Shown here in pieces: positions 7,183-14,981 of a stretch of 30,468 bases of DNA (position 1 is its first letter; the number at the start of each line of letters is the position of its first letter). Source of the stretch: DASTGO01 sp035719045 (GTDB taxonomy: Bacteria; Actinomycetota; Actinomycetes; Actinomycetales; Kineosporiaceae); contig DASTGO010000305.1 in assembly GCA_035719045.1 (NCBI GenBank), forward strand, positions 1-30,468. Reading direction: 5' to 3'. Both the position numbers and the translations under genes were made by a program. The notes beneath the pieces were generated by a model. The model searched no databases. It saw nothing but the letters and a program-made list of their open reading frames with translations, and was not told the DNA's origin.

Positions 7183-9276
7183 ATGACCGGCCAGCGGGAT
7201 GCCGTTGCGGTGTCAGGGGTGGGGCGCACGGTGGTGACCGGGGTCGGGGTCGGGGTCGGGGGCGGGCCGACGGCCGGGGCCGCGATCGCGGCCGTCCTCG
7301 TGGCCACCGGCGTCACCGCGGCCGCCGTGGTCACCGCCCTGGCGATGGGCGAGTCGGGCTACGCCCTTCCCGGGGCCGGCTTCCCGGCGGTGACTGCCTG
7401 TCCCGGGGCGCTCGCGGCCTGCGGCGAGGCGGTGGCCCGTGCGGTGGTGGTGCTGGCGTCGACCGTCTGCCTGGGCGGTCTGGTGACCGTGGTGCTGCTG
7501 CGGGCGCAACGGCTCCAGGGACGGTTGAGGGTGCGGTCCGGCGGGGTGTCGCTGGTGGTGCCGGTGGCGGCCGCACTGTGGGCCGCCGGTGCCGGGGCAC
7601 TGCTCTGGCTGGACGCCACCGTCGGCGGGGCGCCCGAGCCTGCGGCGGGTGGTCCGGGCGCCGGGACCGCGCCGATCGAGCCCGGTCCGGCCGGTGCCTG
7701 GCCGGTGGTCCTGATCTGCGCGGGCCTGATCCTGGTCACCACCCTGTCCGGGCGGTCGTGGCCGGGCTGGACGCTCCTGCTGCCGGTCGCCGCCGTCGGC
7801 GTCGTCGCCCCGCTGATGGTGGGACAGGTGCTGATCGGGCCGGACCACGACTTCGCCGGGGACGCCACCGCCGTGGGGGCGCCGGTCGCCGCAGCCTGGT
7901 TCGGGGTCACCGGTGTCCTGCTGCTGTCCCCGCCGGGCGCCGGCGAGGGTGAGGAGGAGTTGCGCCGGTACCTGCGGCTGGCCCGCGGCTGCTGGCCGGT
8001 GGTGCTGGGTTCGCTGCTCGTGGTGGCCGCGGTCGAGACCGCTGGGACGGGTCCGGTGGCGAGCACCACGGGCCGGCTGTGCGCGGTCCAGGTCGGGCTG
8101 CTGCTCGCGTTCGGCCTGCTGCTGGTGCGGGGTCTGCGGTCCGGCACCGGTGCCGGGGAGCCGGGCCGCGGTGGGGATCCCGCCCGGACCCGTCTGCCGG
8201 CGGTCTCGGCGCTGCTGGCGGGCGGCTACCTTGCGGTGGACCTGGCCCGGCTGTGGGTGCCCCCGCCCTCCTACGGCGCGCCCACCTCCGTCGCCCAGAC
8301 CTTCCTCGGCTACGACCTCCGGGAGGCCCCCGGCCTGTCCGAGCTCGCGCTGCACTGGCGGCCGAACCTGCTGTTCTGCACGCTCGCGGCGGGGAGCGTG
8401 ACCGGCTACCTGGTCGGCGTCCGGCTCCTGGCCCGCCGCGGCGACCGGTGGCCGGTCGGGCGCACGATCGCCTGGCTGCTCGGCTGGGCGCTCGTGGTCA
8501 CCACCACCTCGTCCGGGGTGGGCCGGTTCTCCGGCGCGATGTTCAGCGCCCACATGGCCCTGCACATGACGCTCAACATGGTCGCGCCGCTGTTCCTGGT
8601 GCTCGGGGGCCCGGTGACCCTGGTGCTGCGGGCGGTGCGGGCCAGGCCCCGAGACCAGACACCGGGGCTGCGGGAGTGGACGGTCGCCCTGCGCCGGTCC
8701 GCCTTCGTGCGCCTGGTCTGCCATCCGGTGCATGCCCTGGTGGCGTTCGCGGCCACCTCGTACCTGCTCTACTCCAGCGGCGTGTTCGAGCAGGCCAGCC
8801 GGTACCACTGGGGCCACATCGCGATGAACCTCGCCTACCTCGGGATCGGCTACCTGTTCTTCAGCCTGGTGATCGGGGTGGACCAGCCGCCACGCCCGCT
8901 GCCGTACATGGCGCGCTTCGGCCTGCTGATGGTGGCGATGCCGTTCCACGCCTTCTTCGGCGTGGTGGTGATGACGACCCGCGGGGTGATCGCCCGTGGC
9001 TTCTACGAAACCCTCGGCACGCAGCTGTCCTGGATCACCGACCTGCACCAGGACCAGTACCTGGGCGGCGGCATCGCCTGGGTGGCCGGCGAGGTGCCGA
9101 TCACGATCACGGTGATCGCCCTGCTGCTCCAGTGGTCCCGGCATGAGGACCGGGAGGCGGTCCGCCTGGACCGGCAGCTGGACTCGGCCGCCGACGACCG
9201 GTACGAGGCGTACAACGCGATGCTGGCCCGGCTGGCGGCTGCCGACGCGGCGGGGGAGACAGGTCCGCGCCGGTAG
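7183..9276 (+). CDS. CopD-CtaG fusion: copper transport and cytochrome c oxidase assembly membrane protein
   Basis: 697-residue polytopic membrane protein. The N-terminal ~360 residues form repeated hydrophobic segments like the CopD copper-resistance domain. From about residue 370 the caa3-type CtaG domain follows: FLGYDL, HWRPNLLF, and the FSAHMALHMTLNMVAPLFLVLG stretch with its conserved His and Met residues, then YLLYSSG and DQYLGGGIAW further on. Actinobacteria often carry this two-domain fusion. It is thought to move copper across the membrane for cytochrome oxidase CuA/CuB insertion. ATG at 7183 is chosen as the only plausible start; its Shine-Dalgarno is weak, so the N-terminus is uncertain. 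Divergent from the DUF5134 gene. Confidence 0.9.
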   Translation: MTGQRDAVAVSGVGRTVVTGVGVGVGGGPTAGAAIAAVLVATGVTAAAVVTALAMGESGYALPGAGFPAVTACPGALAACGEAVARAVVVLASTVCLGGLVTVVLLRAQRLQGRLRVRSGGVSLVVPVAAALWAAGAGALLWLDATVGGAPEPAAGGPGAGTAPIEPGPAGAWPVVLICAGLILVTTLSGRSWPGWTLLLPVAAVGVVAPLMVGQVLIGPDHDFAGDATAVGAPVAAAWFGVTGVLLLSPPGAGEGEEELRRYLRLARGCWPVVLGSLLVVAAVETAGTGPVASTTGRLCAVQVGLLLAFGLLLVRGLRSGTGAGEPGRGGDPARTRLPAVSALLAGGYLAVDLARLWVPPPSYGAPTSVAQTFLGYDLREAPGLSELALHWRPNLLFCTLAAGSVTGYLVGVRLLARRGDRWPVGRTIAWLLGWALVVTTTSSGVGRFSGAMFSAHMALHMTLNMVAPLFLVLGGPVTLVLRAVRARPRDQTPGLREWTVALRRSAFVRLVCHPVHALVAFAATSYLLYSSGVFEQASRYHWGHIAMNLAYLGIGYLFFSLVIGVDQPPRPLPYMARFGLLMVAMPFHAFFGVVVMTTRGVIARGFYETLGTQLSWITDLHQDQYLGGGIAWVAGEVPITITVIALLLQWSRHEDREAVRLDRQLDSAADDRYEAYNAMLARLAAADAAGETGPRR

Positions 9277-9528
9277 CGGGGGTGCGCGGATCAGGCCTTC
9301 GGGACGGCCCGGTCCAGGATCGGGGCGACGTCGACGCCGGTGGGCAGCCCCCACGGCCGCGCCCACCTCGGTGTCGCGCCCGTGGCGGTCGGCGCCCTAC
9401 GCCCGCCACCACCTGGTTCGCGCCGGGTTGTCCGAGCCGGAGCGGACCGGAATCATGAGCTACCGGGGCCGGGCCGGGCCCGACCGACTGGCCGGCGGTC
9501 GCCGCCGCGCGCCGGGGGAGGACCTGGG

Positions 9529-10353
9529 ATGAGCTCGACCGAAGTGTTCCTGTTCGCCCTGTTCTTCCTCCTGTCCGGGGTGCTCGCAGCCTGGGTCCGG
9601 TACCTGCACGTCGAGCTGTCCCGGCGACCGCACCTGACCCAGCTACCCCGGCGGGACCCGGAAATCGTCCGGCTGGGCGAGCTGCTGGCGTCCGCGACGG
9701 CCCGGGTGGAGGCCCTGGAGCGGCAGAACGGGGAACTGGCGGCCGGGTTCGCCTCGCATGTCGACCGGCACGGGGACCTGGCTCGGATCCTCGCGGACGC
9801 CGCCGGGGTGCCGCGAGTCGCCGTGCACGGATCCGCCGCGCCGGATCAGCCCTCCGCCGATGCCGGCGGCAGCACCCCCTCCGCCGCACCGGCCAGGGCC
9901 GACACCACAGCCGACACCACGGCCGGCCTGTGGCCCCAGGCGGGCCCGGTACCCGCCGCACCGGATCCGGAACGGGCGGAGGACCCGGTACGAGTTGCAC
10001 CGGATCCGGACCGGGCGGACCCGGAAGAGGAGGTCTCGGCCTCGCAGTGGCGTTCGGCGATGGACCGGCTCGGCCCGGCCTGGGGTTCTGCCGCGCGGCT
10101 GACCGACCCGCCGGAGCGGACCCCGTCGCAGGGGGTCACCGGCACGACGCCAGGCCGGGATGAGGACAGGGGATCGCCGTGGGCCCGCCGCAGCGCCGCG
10201 CTGGACGACCTGTTCGCGCCGCCGTCGTCGGCCCGGTCTGCGGGAGCGGACGCCGACCGTACCCTACGGCCTGACAGCTGGTCCCGGCCCGACGGATCAG
10301 CGGCGGGCGGGGGCTCGGCCGCGGTGGAGCGGGGCAGCGGTTCCGGGGACTGA
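9529..10353 (+). CDS. Single-TM protein with coiled coil and long disordered tail
   Basis: 274 residues, no recognised family. One N-terminal membrane helix (about residues 6-24) is followed by a short helical stretch with heptad-like spacing (about 45-85). The tail is long and rich in Pro, Ala and Asp, with repeated PDPERAEDP/APDPDRADP segments (about 140-165). ATG at 9529 follows GGGGGAG at good spacing. The predicted topology is an N-terminal anchor with a cytoplasmic tail, as in small scaffold-like membrane proteins, but no function can be claimed. Its TGA (10351-10353) lies inside the first unit of a 31-bp tandem repeat. Confidence 0.7.
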   Translation: MSSTEVFLFALFFLLSGVLAAWVRYLHVELSRRPHLTQLPRRDPEIVRLGELLASATARVEALERQNGELAAGFASHVDRHGDLARILADAAGVPRVAVHGSAAPDQPSADAGGSTPSAAPARADTTADTTAGLWPQAGPVPAAPDPERAEDPVRVAPDPDRADPEEEVSASQWRSAMDRLGPAWGSAARLTDPPERTPSQGVTGTTPGRDEDRGSPWARRSAALDDLFAPPSSARSAGADADRTLRPDSWSRPDGSAAGGGSAAVERGSGSGD

Positions 10354-10419
10354 GTCGTTTCGGGGCAGCGGTTCCGGGGACTGAGTCGTTCCGGGGACTG
10401 AGCGGTTCCGGGCACCGAG
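10331..10419. repeat. 31-bp tandem repeat spanning the stop codon, with degenerate extra units
   Basis: The first unit starts at 10331 and the second at 10362; they are nearly identical over 31 bases and share GGGGCAGCGGTTCCGGGGAC. Shorter fragments (GTTCCGGGGACTGAG at 10389, then a variant near 10403) follow. The TGA stop of the upstream gene at 10351-10353 is in the first unit and recurs out of frame in the others. Confidence 0.85.
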
Positions 10420-10434
10420 CTGTTCGCGGGGTCT

Positions 10435-10448
10435 CCGCGCCGGCGCGG
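10435..10448. other. Perfect 14-bp palindrome CCGCGCCGGCGCGG
   Basis: A perfect inverted repeat without a loop in the convergent gap between two genes, just past the tandem repeat. It could be part of a bidirectional terminator, but it lacks a proper loop and T-tract. Confidence 0.35.
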
Positions 10449-10481
10449 TGGGCGGCGCGGTGGGTGGCTCATGCGGGTGGC

Positions 10482-11504
10482 TCACTGCGGGGGGTGACCG
10501 AACTTGGAGCGCAGGAACTCGCCCTGCAGCAGCAGGAGGGTCTCGGGATGGTGCCGGGCGGGACGGCGCGCCGCTTCGGCCAGCCCGCTCTCGATCCGGG
10601 CGAGCTGGTCGGCGACCTCGACCGCCGCCGGCCGCCCTCCGACGAGGGTCCGGGGATCGGTCAGGGCGAGGAGCGGCTCCAGGGTGTCCGGCAGGTAGTC
10701 CGTGACGGTGGCCCGGACCAGGTGGGAGACATCCACCTCGAGGTCACCCTCCAGGAGGCGGACCAGCAGATCGTCGAGCAGGGCGTCGATCCGGTCCAGC
10801 AGTCGGACGCCACGCTCGTCCAGCCGTCCGGAACTGCGGGCGCGGCGGGACAGTGCGCGATGGTCCTGGTCGAGTTGCTGGAGGCTGACGCCGTGCGGGC
10901 CGCGCGTGGCCAGATCCACCTGGCCCAGGGCCTCGGCCACGGCGACCAGGCGTGCCCGGCGGGCCTGCCCATGACGCAGTGCGGCGACCCCGAGGGCGGT
11001 GACCGCTCCCGCGACCAGTCCGCCCTCCGCAGCCGCGGTGACCCCGGCCACGGGGAACAGGACGCCCGCGCCCACCCCGGCCGCCCCGGTGAGGACGAGG
11101 GCATCCCAGCCCCGGACCGGCCGGGTCCTGTCCACCGCGCCACCGGACAGCGCCCCCAGGACCTCGGTGTAGGCGGCCAGCCGTACGGCGAGGGCCCGGG
11201 ACTGCAGGGCAGGCAGGCGCGGGGCGAGCCGCTGCAGGTCCTCCCGGGTGCGGGCGAGGTCTCGCTGGATGCGGCGCGGCTCGCCACGACCGACCCGGCC
11301 ACGGGCCGCCATCACGGCCACGCGGTCACGCAGATCGTCCAGACGGGCCTGTGCGGCCCGGGCCCCGCCCGCGGGATCGACCCACTGCAGCGGGGCGGCC
11401 ACCACCCGGTAGGCGTGATCGGACAGCCCGGGCGCCCGGTCGCCGACCGCCCGGACCACGCCGCTGAGCAGGCGCTGCGCCAGGGTCCGGCGTCCGGCTG
11501 ACAT
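10482..11504 (-). CDS. Unknown protein with central hydrophobic segments and helical C-terminal domain
   Basis: 340 residues. The N-terminal ~120 residues are Arg-rich and helical. Residues about 135-175 are strongly hydrophobic (two membrane segments, Gly/Ala-rich). The C-terminal ~150 residues are amphipathic helices ending in a VTDYLPDTLEPLL-type segment and a leucine-rich tail. That last part is faintly like XpaC / 5-bromo-4-chloroindolyl phosphate hydrolysis proteins, where a YLP-containing helix is conserved, but the match is too weak for a name. ATG at 11504 is preceded by GAAGGGGG. Convergent with the single-TM gene upstream of it on the map. Confidence 0.7.
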   Translation of the reverse strand: MSAGRRTLAQRLLSGVVRAVGDRAPGLSDHAYRVVAAPLQWVDPAGGARAAQARLDDLRDRVAVMAARGRVGRGEPRRIQRDLARTREDLQRLAPRLPALQSRALAVRLAAYTEVLGALSGGAVDRTRPVRGWDALVLTGAAGVGAGVLFPVAGVTAAAEGGLVAGAVTALGVAALRHGQARRARLVAVAEALGQVDLATRGPHGVSLQQLDQDHRALSRRARSSGRLDERGVRLLDRIDALLDDLLVRLLEGDLEVDVSHLVRATVTDYLPDTLEPLLALTDPRTLVGGRPAAVEVADQLARIESGLAEAARRPARHHPETLLLLQGEFLRSKFGHPPQ

Positions 11505-11786
11505 GACTGCCCCCTTCGTGGTCCGAGTCGGCTGGTGACGGCGTCCGGTGACGGTGTGCCCGCCCCGGCAACGCCCTGACCCTGCCGGAACGCCCTGCTC
11601 CTGCAGAGGGTGCCCCGGGGACGAGTGTGCCCCGGAGGAGGGGCTGCCCGCAGGCGTCGCTGCCCGGTCGGCGCCCGCGGCCCGTGGTCCACCGCTGGTT
11701 TGTGCCCTTCGCTCAGGGGTAGTCCCGAGGAGGACGGACCGGCACCCCCGACCCGCAGTTCTGAGGACCGCCGCGAGGCAGTCCCC
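11505..11786. other. Intergenic region with imperfect repeats
   Basis: About 280 bases ahead of the minus-strand unknown gene. It holds two near copies of CCGGMAACGCCCTG about 19 bases apart (near 11564 and 11584) and three scattered GTGCCCCG-like elements. No gene is supported. A plus-strand GTTT (11698-11701) and GGGTAG (11717-11722) with a 15-base spacer resemble a stress-sigma promoter but face no start codon nearby. Confidence 0.4.
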
Positions 11787-11798
11787 TCAGCTGAGGGG
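11783..11798. other. Perfect 16-bp palindrome over the stop codon of the GCS2-STAS gene
   Basis: CCCCTCAGCTGAGGGG is fully self-complementary. The TGA stop (minus strand, 11789-11787) lies within it. It could act as the stem of a terminator after breathing at the centre, or as a protein-binding site. Confidence 0.6.
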
Positions 11799-13514
11799 CC
11801 GCCAGCCGAGGGGCTGCGGCCGCGGACCCGGGGCCACCTCGAACCAGAAGTCGGCCCCCACCACCCCCACCACCCGCAGCAGACGGCGGACGGGTCCGGG
11901 CGTCCCGGTGACCACGAACCTCCGGCCGAGCCCGGCGCAACGTTGGGAGGCGGCCACCAGGACCTGGAAGGCCGCGCAGTCCAGGAAGGTGACACCGGAC
12001 AGATCGACGACGAGGGCGTGCCGATCCTCGGGACCGCCCTCGCCGGGGGCGGGTTCGACGACGCTGAGGGTGATCACCTCGAGCAGGGCGAGCGCATCGA
12101 GCAGTCCCGCCTCCAGTTCGGGTGCGGCCGCGAGGTCGAGTTCGCCGCGGCAGCGGGCCACCACTGCCCGGGATCCGTAGTCCAGTGCGACCAAGGGTGG
12201 CCGGCAACGTTCCGCGGATCTGCGGCCAACCGTGCGCCGGCCACCCGTACGGCCGCCGGTGGGCCCACCCCCCGCCCTCCTGCCGTCCGCCGATCCCCGG
12301 CTGCCGATGAGCGGGGCGGCCGTGGACATCCGGTCGCAGGTGCGCTCGCAGGTGTACCGGGCGAGGAGGTCGAGCAGGGCAGGCAGGCCACCCCGCCGGA
12401 TCGCCCTGCGCTGCCGTGCCGCGCCACCGGCGCCCAGCAGCGTGGCCGCCACCGTGGGCAGCACCTGATCCAGCTCTGCCTGTGCAGCCACGGGTTCGAC
12501 CTGGGCGAGCAGGTGCGCAACCACCTCGGGGGCGGGCAACCTGCTCGGGGGACCACCCGGGCGGCGCCGGCCACGGCCGGGTACCAGGTCGACCAGTTCG
12601 GCGCTGACGCCGTGCCGGGCCGCCTGCCAGGTCGCCGCGCGCAGCAGTTCCGCGGGGACGGCCGGTTCGTGCACCCCCTCGGCGATCTGGTCGAGGGCGG
12701 CCATGACGAGGGCACGCACCAACGCCGCCAGCATCACGGTCGAGTCGACGTCGAGTTGCGCGTCGGTGACCCGCACCTCAACAGCGGGATGGCGCTGCGA
12801 CAGGCGCATCGACCAGTGCAGCCGGGCCTGGTCGGGGAGGGCACCGGAGGCGATCAGCGCGTCCACCCGCCGCTCGTAGTCGACCGCGCTACGGAAGTCC
12901 GGAGGGGTCCCCTCCACCGCCCACCACTGGGTGTGGACGGCGCGCCAGCTGGCGAATCCGCTGTCCCGTCCGCACCAGAGCGGGGAGTTGGCCGACAGTC
13001 CGAGCAGGACGTGCAGCCACGGCCGCAGCCGGTTCATCACGCTGACGGCGGCGTCGCGATCCGGCACCTCGACATGCACGTGGAGGCCGTTGACCAGCTG
13101 TTCGTCGACCAGCAGCGGTGGGCTGTCCTGGAACAGCCGGCGTTCGTGGAAGGGTTGGCGGCGGCCGTTCCCGTCCTCGGCCGCAAGCGCTTGGTCCGGC
13201 TCGACAGGGGTGCTGCCGAGCGGGGCGAGCAGGCAGGAGGCGCTCCGGGCGGACTCGGCGAGGACGGCCCGCCCGCGCCGGACCTGGGCATGCAGGTCGG
13301 CCAGTTCCGTGCAGCCAGGGGTGGACAGCTCGACCTGCGCCGGCACCGGCAGCGGTCCGAAGCCCGGGGCGGGAGGGCAGAGCTCGGTGCGTGCGGCCTC
13401 GTGCAGGACGTCGGGGGCAACGCCGACCGGGGTCGCGGTCCGGGGGTCCAGCAGCAGGTACTGCTCGTCGACGTGGATCGCCGGGGGGATCCTGGCCCTG
13501 TCCGGCTCTCTCAC
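11787..13514 (-). CDS. YbdK-type carboxylate-amine ligase (GCS2) fused to a STAS domain
   Basis: 575 residues. Residues about 12-385 align by eye with the YbdK/GCS2 family of ATP-dependent glutamate-cysteine-ligase-like enzymes: a YLLLDPRT start, GLHVHVEV at 143-150, the RLRPWLHVLLGLSANSPLW helix, a GFASWR loop, and the VEVRVTD strand. An Arg/Gly-rich linker follows. The last ~120 residues form a STAS domain (VVARCRGELDLA, then VDLSGVTFLD). Two oddities stand out. The usual N-terminal EEE metal-site motif reads D16-E17-Q18, and the Ser phosphorylated in anti-anti-sigma STAS proteins is Cys513 here. GTG at 13514 is chosen for its GGGGAGG five bases upstream. The GCS2 part probably still binds ATP, but activity is uncertain. 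Divergent from the arsR gene. Confidence 0.85.
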   Translation of the reverse strand: MREPDRARIPPAIHVDEQYLLLDPRTATPVGVAPDVLHEAARTELCPPAPGFGPLPVPAQVELSTPGCTELADLHAQVRRGRAVLAESARSASCLLAPLGSTPVEPDQALAAEDGNGRRQPFHERRLFQDSPPLLVDEQLVNGLHVHVEVPDRDAAVSVMNRLRPWLHVLLGLSANSPLWCGRDSGFASWRAVHTQWWAVEGTPPDFRSAVDYERRVDALIASGALPDQARLHWSMRLSQRHPAVEVRVTDAQLDVDSTVMLAALVRALVMAALDQIAEGVHEPAVPAELLRAATWQAARHGVSAELVDLVPGRGRRRPGGPPSRLPAPEVVAHLLAQVEPVAAQAELDQVLPTVAATLLGAGGAARQRRAIRRGGLPALLDLLARYTCERTCDRMSTAAPLIGSRGSADGRRAGGGPTGGRTGGRRTVGRRSAERCRPPLVALDYGSRAVVARCRGELDLAAAPELEAGLLDALALLEVITLSVVEPAPGEGGPEDRHALVVDLSGVTFLDCAAFQVLVAASQRCAGLGRRFVVTGTPGPVRRLLRVVGVVGADFWFEVAPGPRPQPLGWRPLS

Positions 13515-13910
13515 CCCGGCCTCCCCGCACGCACGCCCGGTCGCCACGGCTCGGCCTCGCCCGGGGCGAGGCCACAGCGGGAGTCCACCACGGCCACCTC
13601 CGGTCGGCGCGGCGCGCCTGACCGCGTTCCGCCTGCCCCGCCATGCCCGCAGGGGACGTGCCGATGCATCGCAGCGGCCCCGGATCTCGCGATCCCTCGT
13701 CAGGGTCGTCGTGATGCCGCCGATCCGTGCGGCGCCACCGGCCCCGGGGTCGCCACAGCGTCCCGCAGACGTGCCACGGGCACCGCTCAGCCTCGGAAGA
13801 CGCCGCTCAGCCCCGGAACCTCGTGGCGGCGCCGGTGTCGTTCGGGGACGCGCGGGACTTATGTCCCGAAAGGTGGGGCGGGGCTGTCGCTGACGATCTT
13901 GCTCGTGGCG
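13515..13910. other. Divergent intergenic region between GCS2-STAS and ArsR genes
   Basis: About 400 bases without a supported gene. It holds a hairpin with 9-bp arms GGCCTCGCC/GGCGAGGCC (13553-13561 and 13565-13573), which would lie in the 5' leader of the GCS2-STAS transcript. A near-palindrome GGATCTCGCGATCC is at about 13681-13694. A 16-base direct repeat CCGCTCAGCCYCGGAA occurs at 13783-13798 and 13803-13818. The ArsR-type operator candidate lies at its right end. Confidence 0.55.
13853..13868. promoter_or_regulatory. Candidate ArsR operator (inverted repeat)
   Basis: CGGGACTTATGTCCCG has perfect 6-base arms around a TTAT spacer. It lies 42 bases before the arsR start, where an autoregulatory site is expected. 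An outer TTCGGG...CCCGAA pair adds symmetry (13841 and 13865-13870). This is one of the few AT-containing patches of the region. Confidence 0.55.
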
Positions 13911-14300
13911 ATGCCCGGGGAAAGCGAGTCCGTGTTCGGTGACCCCTTGTACCGGTCGGCGTCCGAGGCGGCCTCCCTGCTGTCCGCCGCGGCCGACCCC
14001 AACCGGATGACGGTGCTCAGACTGCTCGCGGCGGGCACCACCTGCGTCTGCACCATCCAGGAACATGTCCCGGTGGCGCCGAACCTGCTCAGCTACCACC
14101 TGAAAGTCCTCCGGGACGCCGGGCTCATCGTCGGCCGGCGTCGTGGGCGCTGGGTGGACTACCAGTTGGTCGGGGGTGCCCTCGACCGACTCCGGGATGC
14201 CCTCCCGGTCCCCGGAGCGCCGGGCTGCGAAGCTCCGGTCCCCGCACATCCGGCCGCCGGATCTGACGGTGTGAACGACCGGCGGGAGGCCCCGGACTGA
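13911..14300 (+). CDS. ArsR-family metal-responsive repressor
   Basis: 129-residue winged-helix regulator. After a short N-terminal tail the DPNRMTVLRLLA helix leads to TTCVCTIQE, the position of the ELCVCDL metal site of ArsR/SmtB proteins, with both cysteines present (C45, C47). Then comes the recognition helix region (APNLLSYHLKVLRDAGLI) and the wing (GRRRGRWVDYQL). The conserved Cys-x-Cys suggests sensing of a thiophilic ion such as As(III), Cd(II), Cu(I) or Zn(II). The start is ATG 13911; GTG 13905 is possible, and the longer upstream frame is rejected as antisense to the GCS2-STAS gene. No metal-efflux or arsC gene is adjacent, so targets may be the divergent gene or lie elsewhere. The C-terminal ~30 residues are Pro/Ala-rich. 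Confidence 0.88.
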   Translation: MPGESESVFGDPLYRSASEAASLLSAAADPNRMTVLRLLAAGTTCVCTIQEHVPVAPNLLSYHLKVLRDAGLIVGRRRGRWVDYQLVGGALDRLRDALPVPGAPGCEAPVPAHPAAGSDGVNDRREAPD

Positions 14301-14321
14301 TCGCCCTGGGCCTCCCGCCGG
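14279..14321. terminator. Bidirectional hairpin between arsR and tetR genes
   Basis: CCGGCGGGAGGCCC (14279-14292) and GGGCCTCCCGCCGG (14308-14321) form a perfect 14-bp stem with a 15-base loop. The loop contains the arsR stop codon. There is no T-tract, which is common for actinobacterial terminators. It sits between convergent genes and can serve both. Confidence 0.75.
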
Positions 14322-14339
14322 TGGTGATCGGTGCGCGCT

Positions 14340-14981
14340 TCAGTCCTGGACGGGTGGTGGCGGGATCGCGGCGCGGATGCCCGGAGCCACCAGGGTGAGG
14401 AAGGCGGCGTCCACCTCCTGCGCCGGCCTGGCGAAGTCGTCGGCGATCCACCAGCCGAGCACCGCCATGAAGGTGGCCACCACACCGGCGGCGACAAGGT
14501 CGAGCGGAACCCGCGGCGGGGCGGAGACCGCGGCCAGTGCCTGGAGTTCCTCCGTGACGACTCCGGTCAGCATGCGTTCCATCCCGCTTCGGACGGCGTC
14601 GGTCCCCGACGGGGCGAGCAGGGCCCGCGCCGTCGCCTGCTGTTCCTGGACGTGAAGCAGCATCGGCAGGCTGAACCGCACGGGCCGCCGCCGGTCCGGG
14701 CGGGTGGTGGGGGAGTGCCGGGAGGCCGCCGGTGGACCCGGCCGAGCGGTCGGCGATCCGGACCCGTCCTGCGTCCCGAGCATGAGACCCAGTTGGGACA
14801 GGGCGTCCTGGAGCAGATCCGACTTGTCGGTGAAGTGCAGGTAGAAGGTCGAGCGCCCGACGTCGGCCCGGTCGATGAGGTCCTGCACGGTGATCTTGTC
14901 GTAGCCCTTCTCCGCCATCAGTGAGAGCAGGGCCTCCTGCAGTGCAGCGCGGGTGCGCCGCACCCGCCGGTCCTCGGCCAT
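14340..14981 (-). CDS. TetR/AcrR-family regulator
   Basis: 213 residues. The N-terminal DNA-binding domain is clear: RRTRAALQEALLSLMAEKGY, then ITVQDLIDRADVGRSTFYLHF, then DKSDLL (about residues 6-57). The C-terminal ligand-binding half resembles the TetR C-terminal domain with a GWWIADDF helix. ATG at 14981 follows GGAGGA; the frame extends further upstream but without a family match. It is divergent from the ABC exporter operon, and a TGGACA-N3-TGTTCA element lies between them, so it most likely represses that operon. Confidence 0.92.
   Translation of the reverse strand: MAEDRRVRRTRAALQEALLSLMAEKGYDKITVQDLIDRADVGRSTFYLHFTDKSDLLQDALSQLGLMLGTQDGSGSPTARPGPPAASRHSPTTRPDRRRPVRFSLPMLLHVQEQQATARALLAPSGTDAVRSGMERMLTGVVTEELQALAAVSAPPRVPLDLVAAGVVATFMAVLGWWIADDFARPAQEVDAAFLTLVAPGIRAAIPPPPVQD

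Noticed and set aside
7213..9366. Long minus-strand open frame opposite CopD-CtaG
   Set aside because: Composition is Gln/His/Arg/Pro-rich shadow sequence; the plus strand has clear CtaG motifs.
9291..9366. Possible C-terminal gene fragment on the minus strand reading ...WGLPTGVDVAPILDRAVPKA-stop
   Set aside because: The last ~20 codons look protein-like, but upstream the frame loses coding character and no family is recognisable. It could be a remnant, but the evidence is too thin to list.
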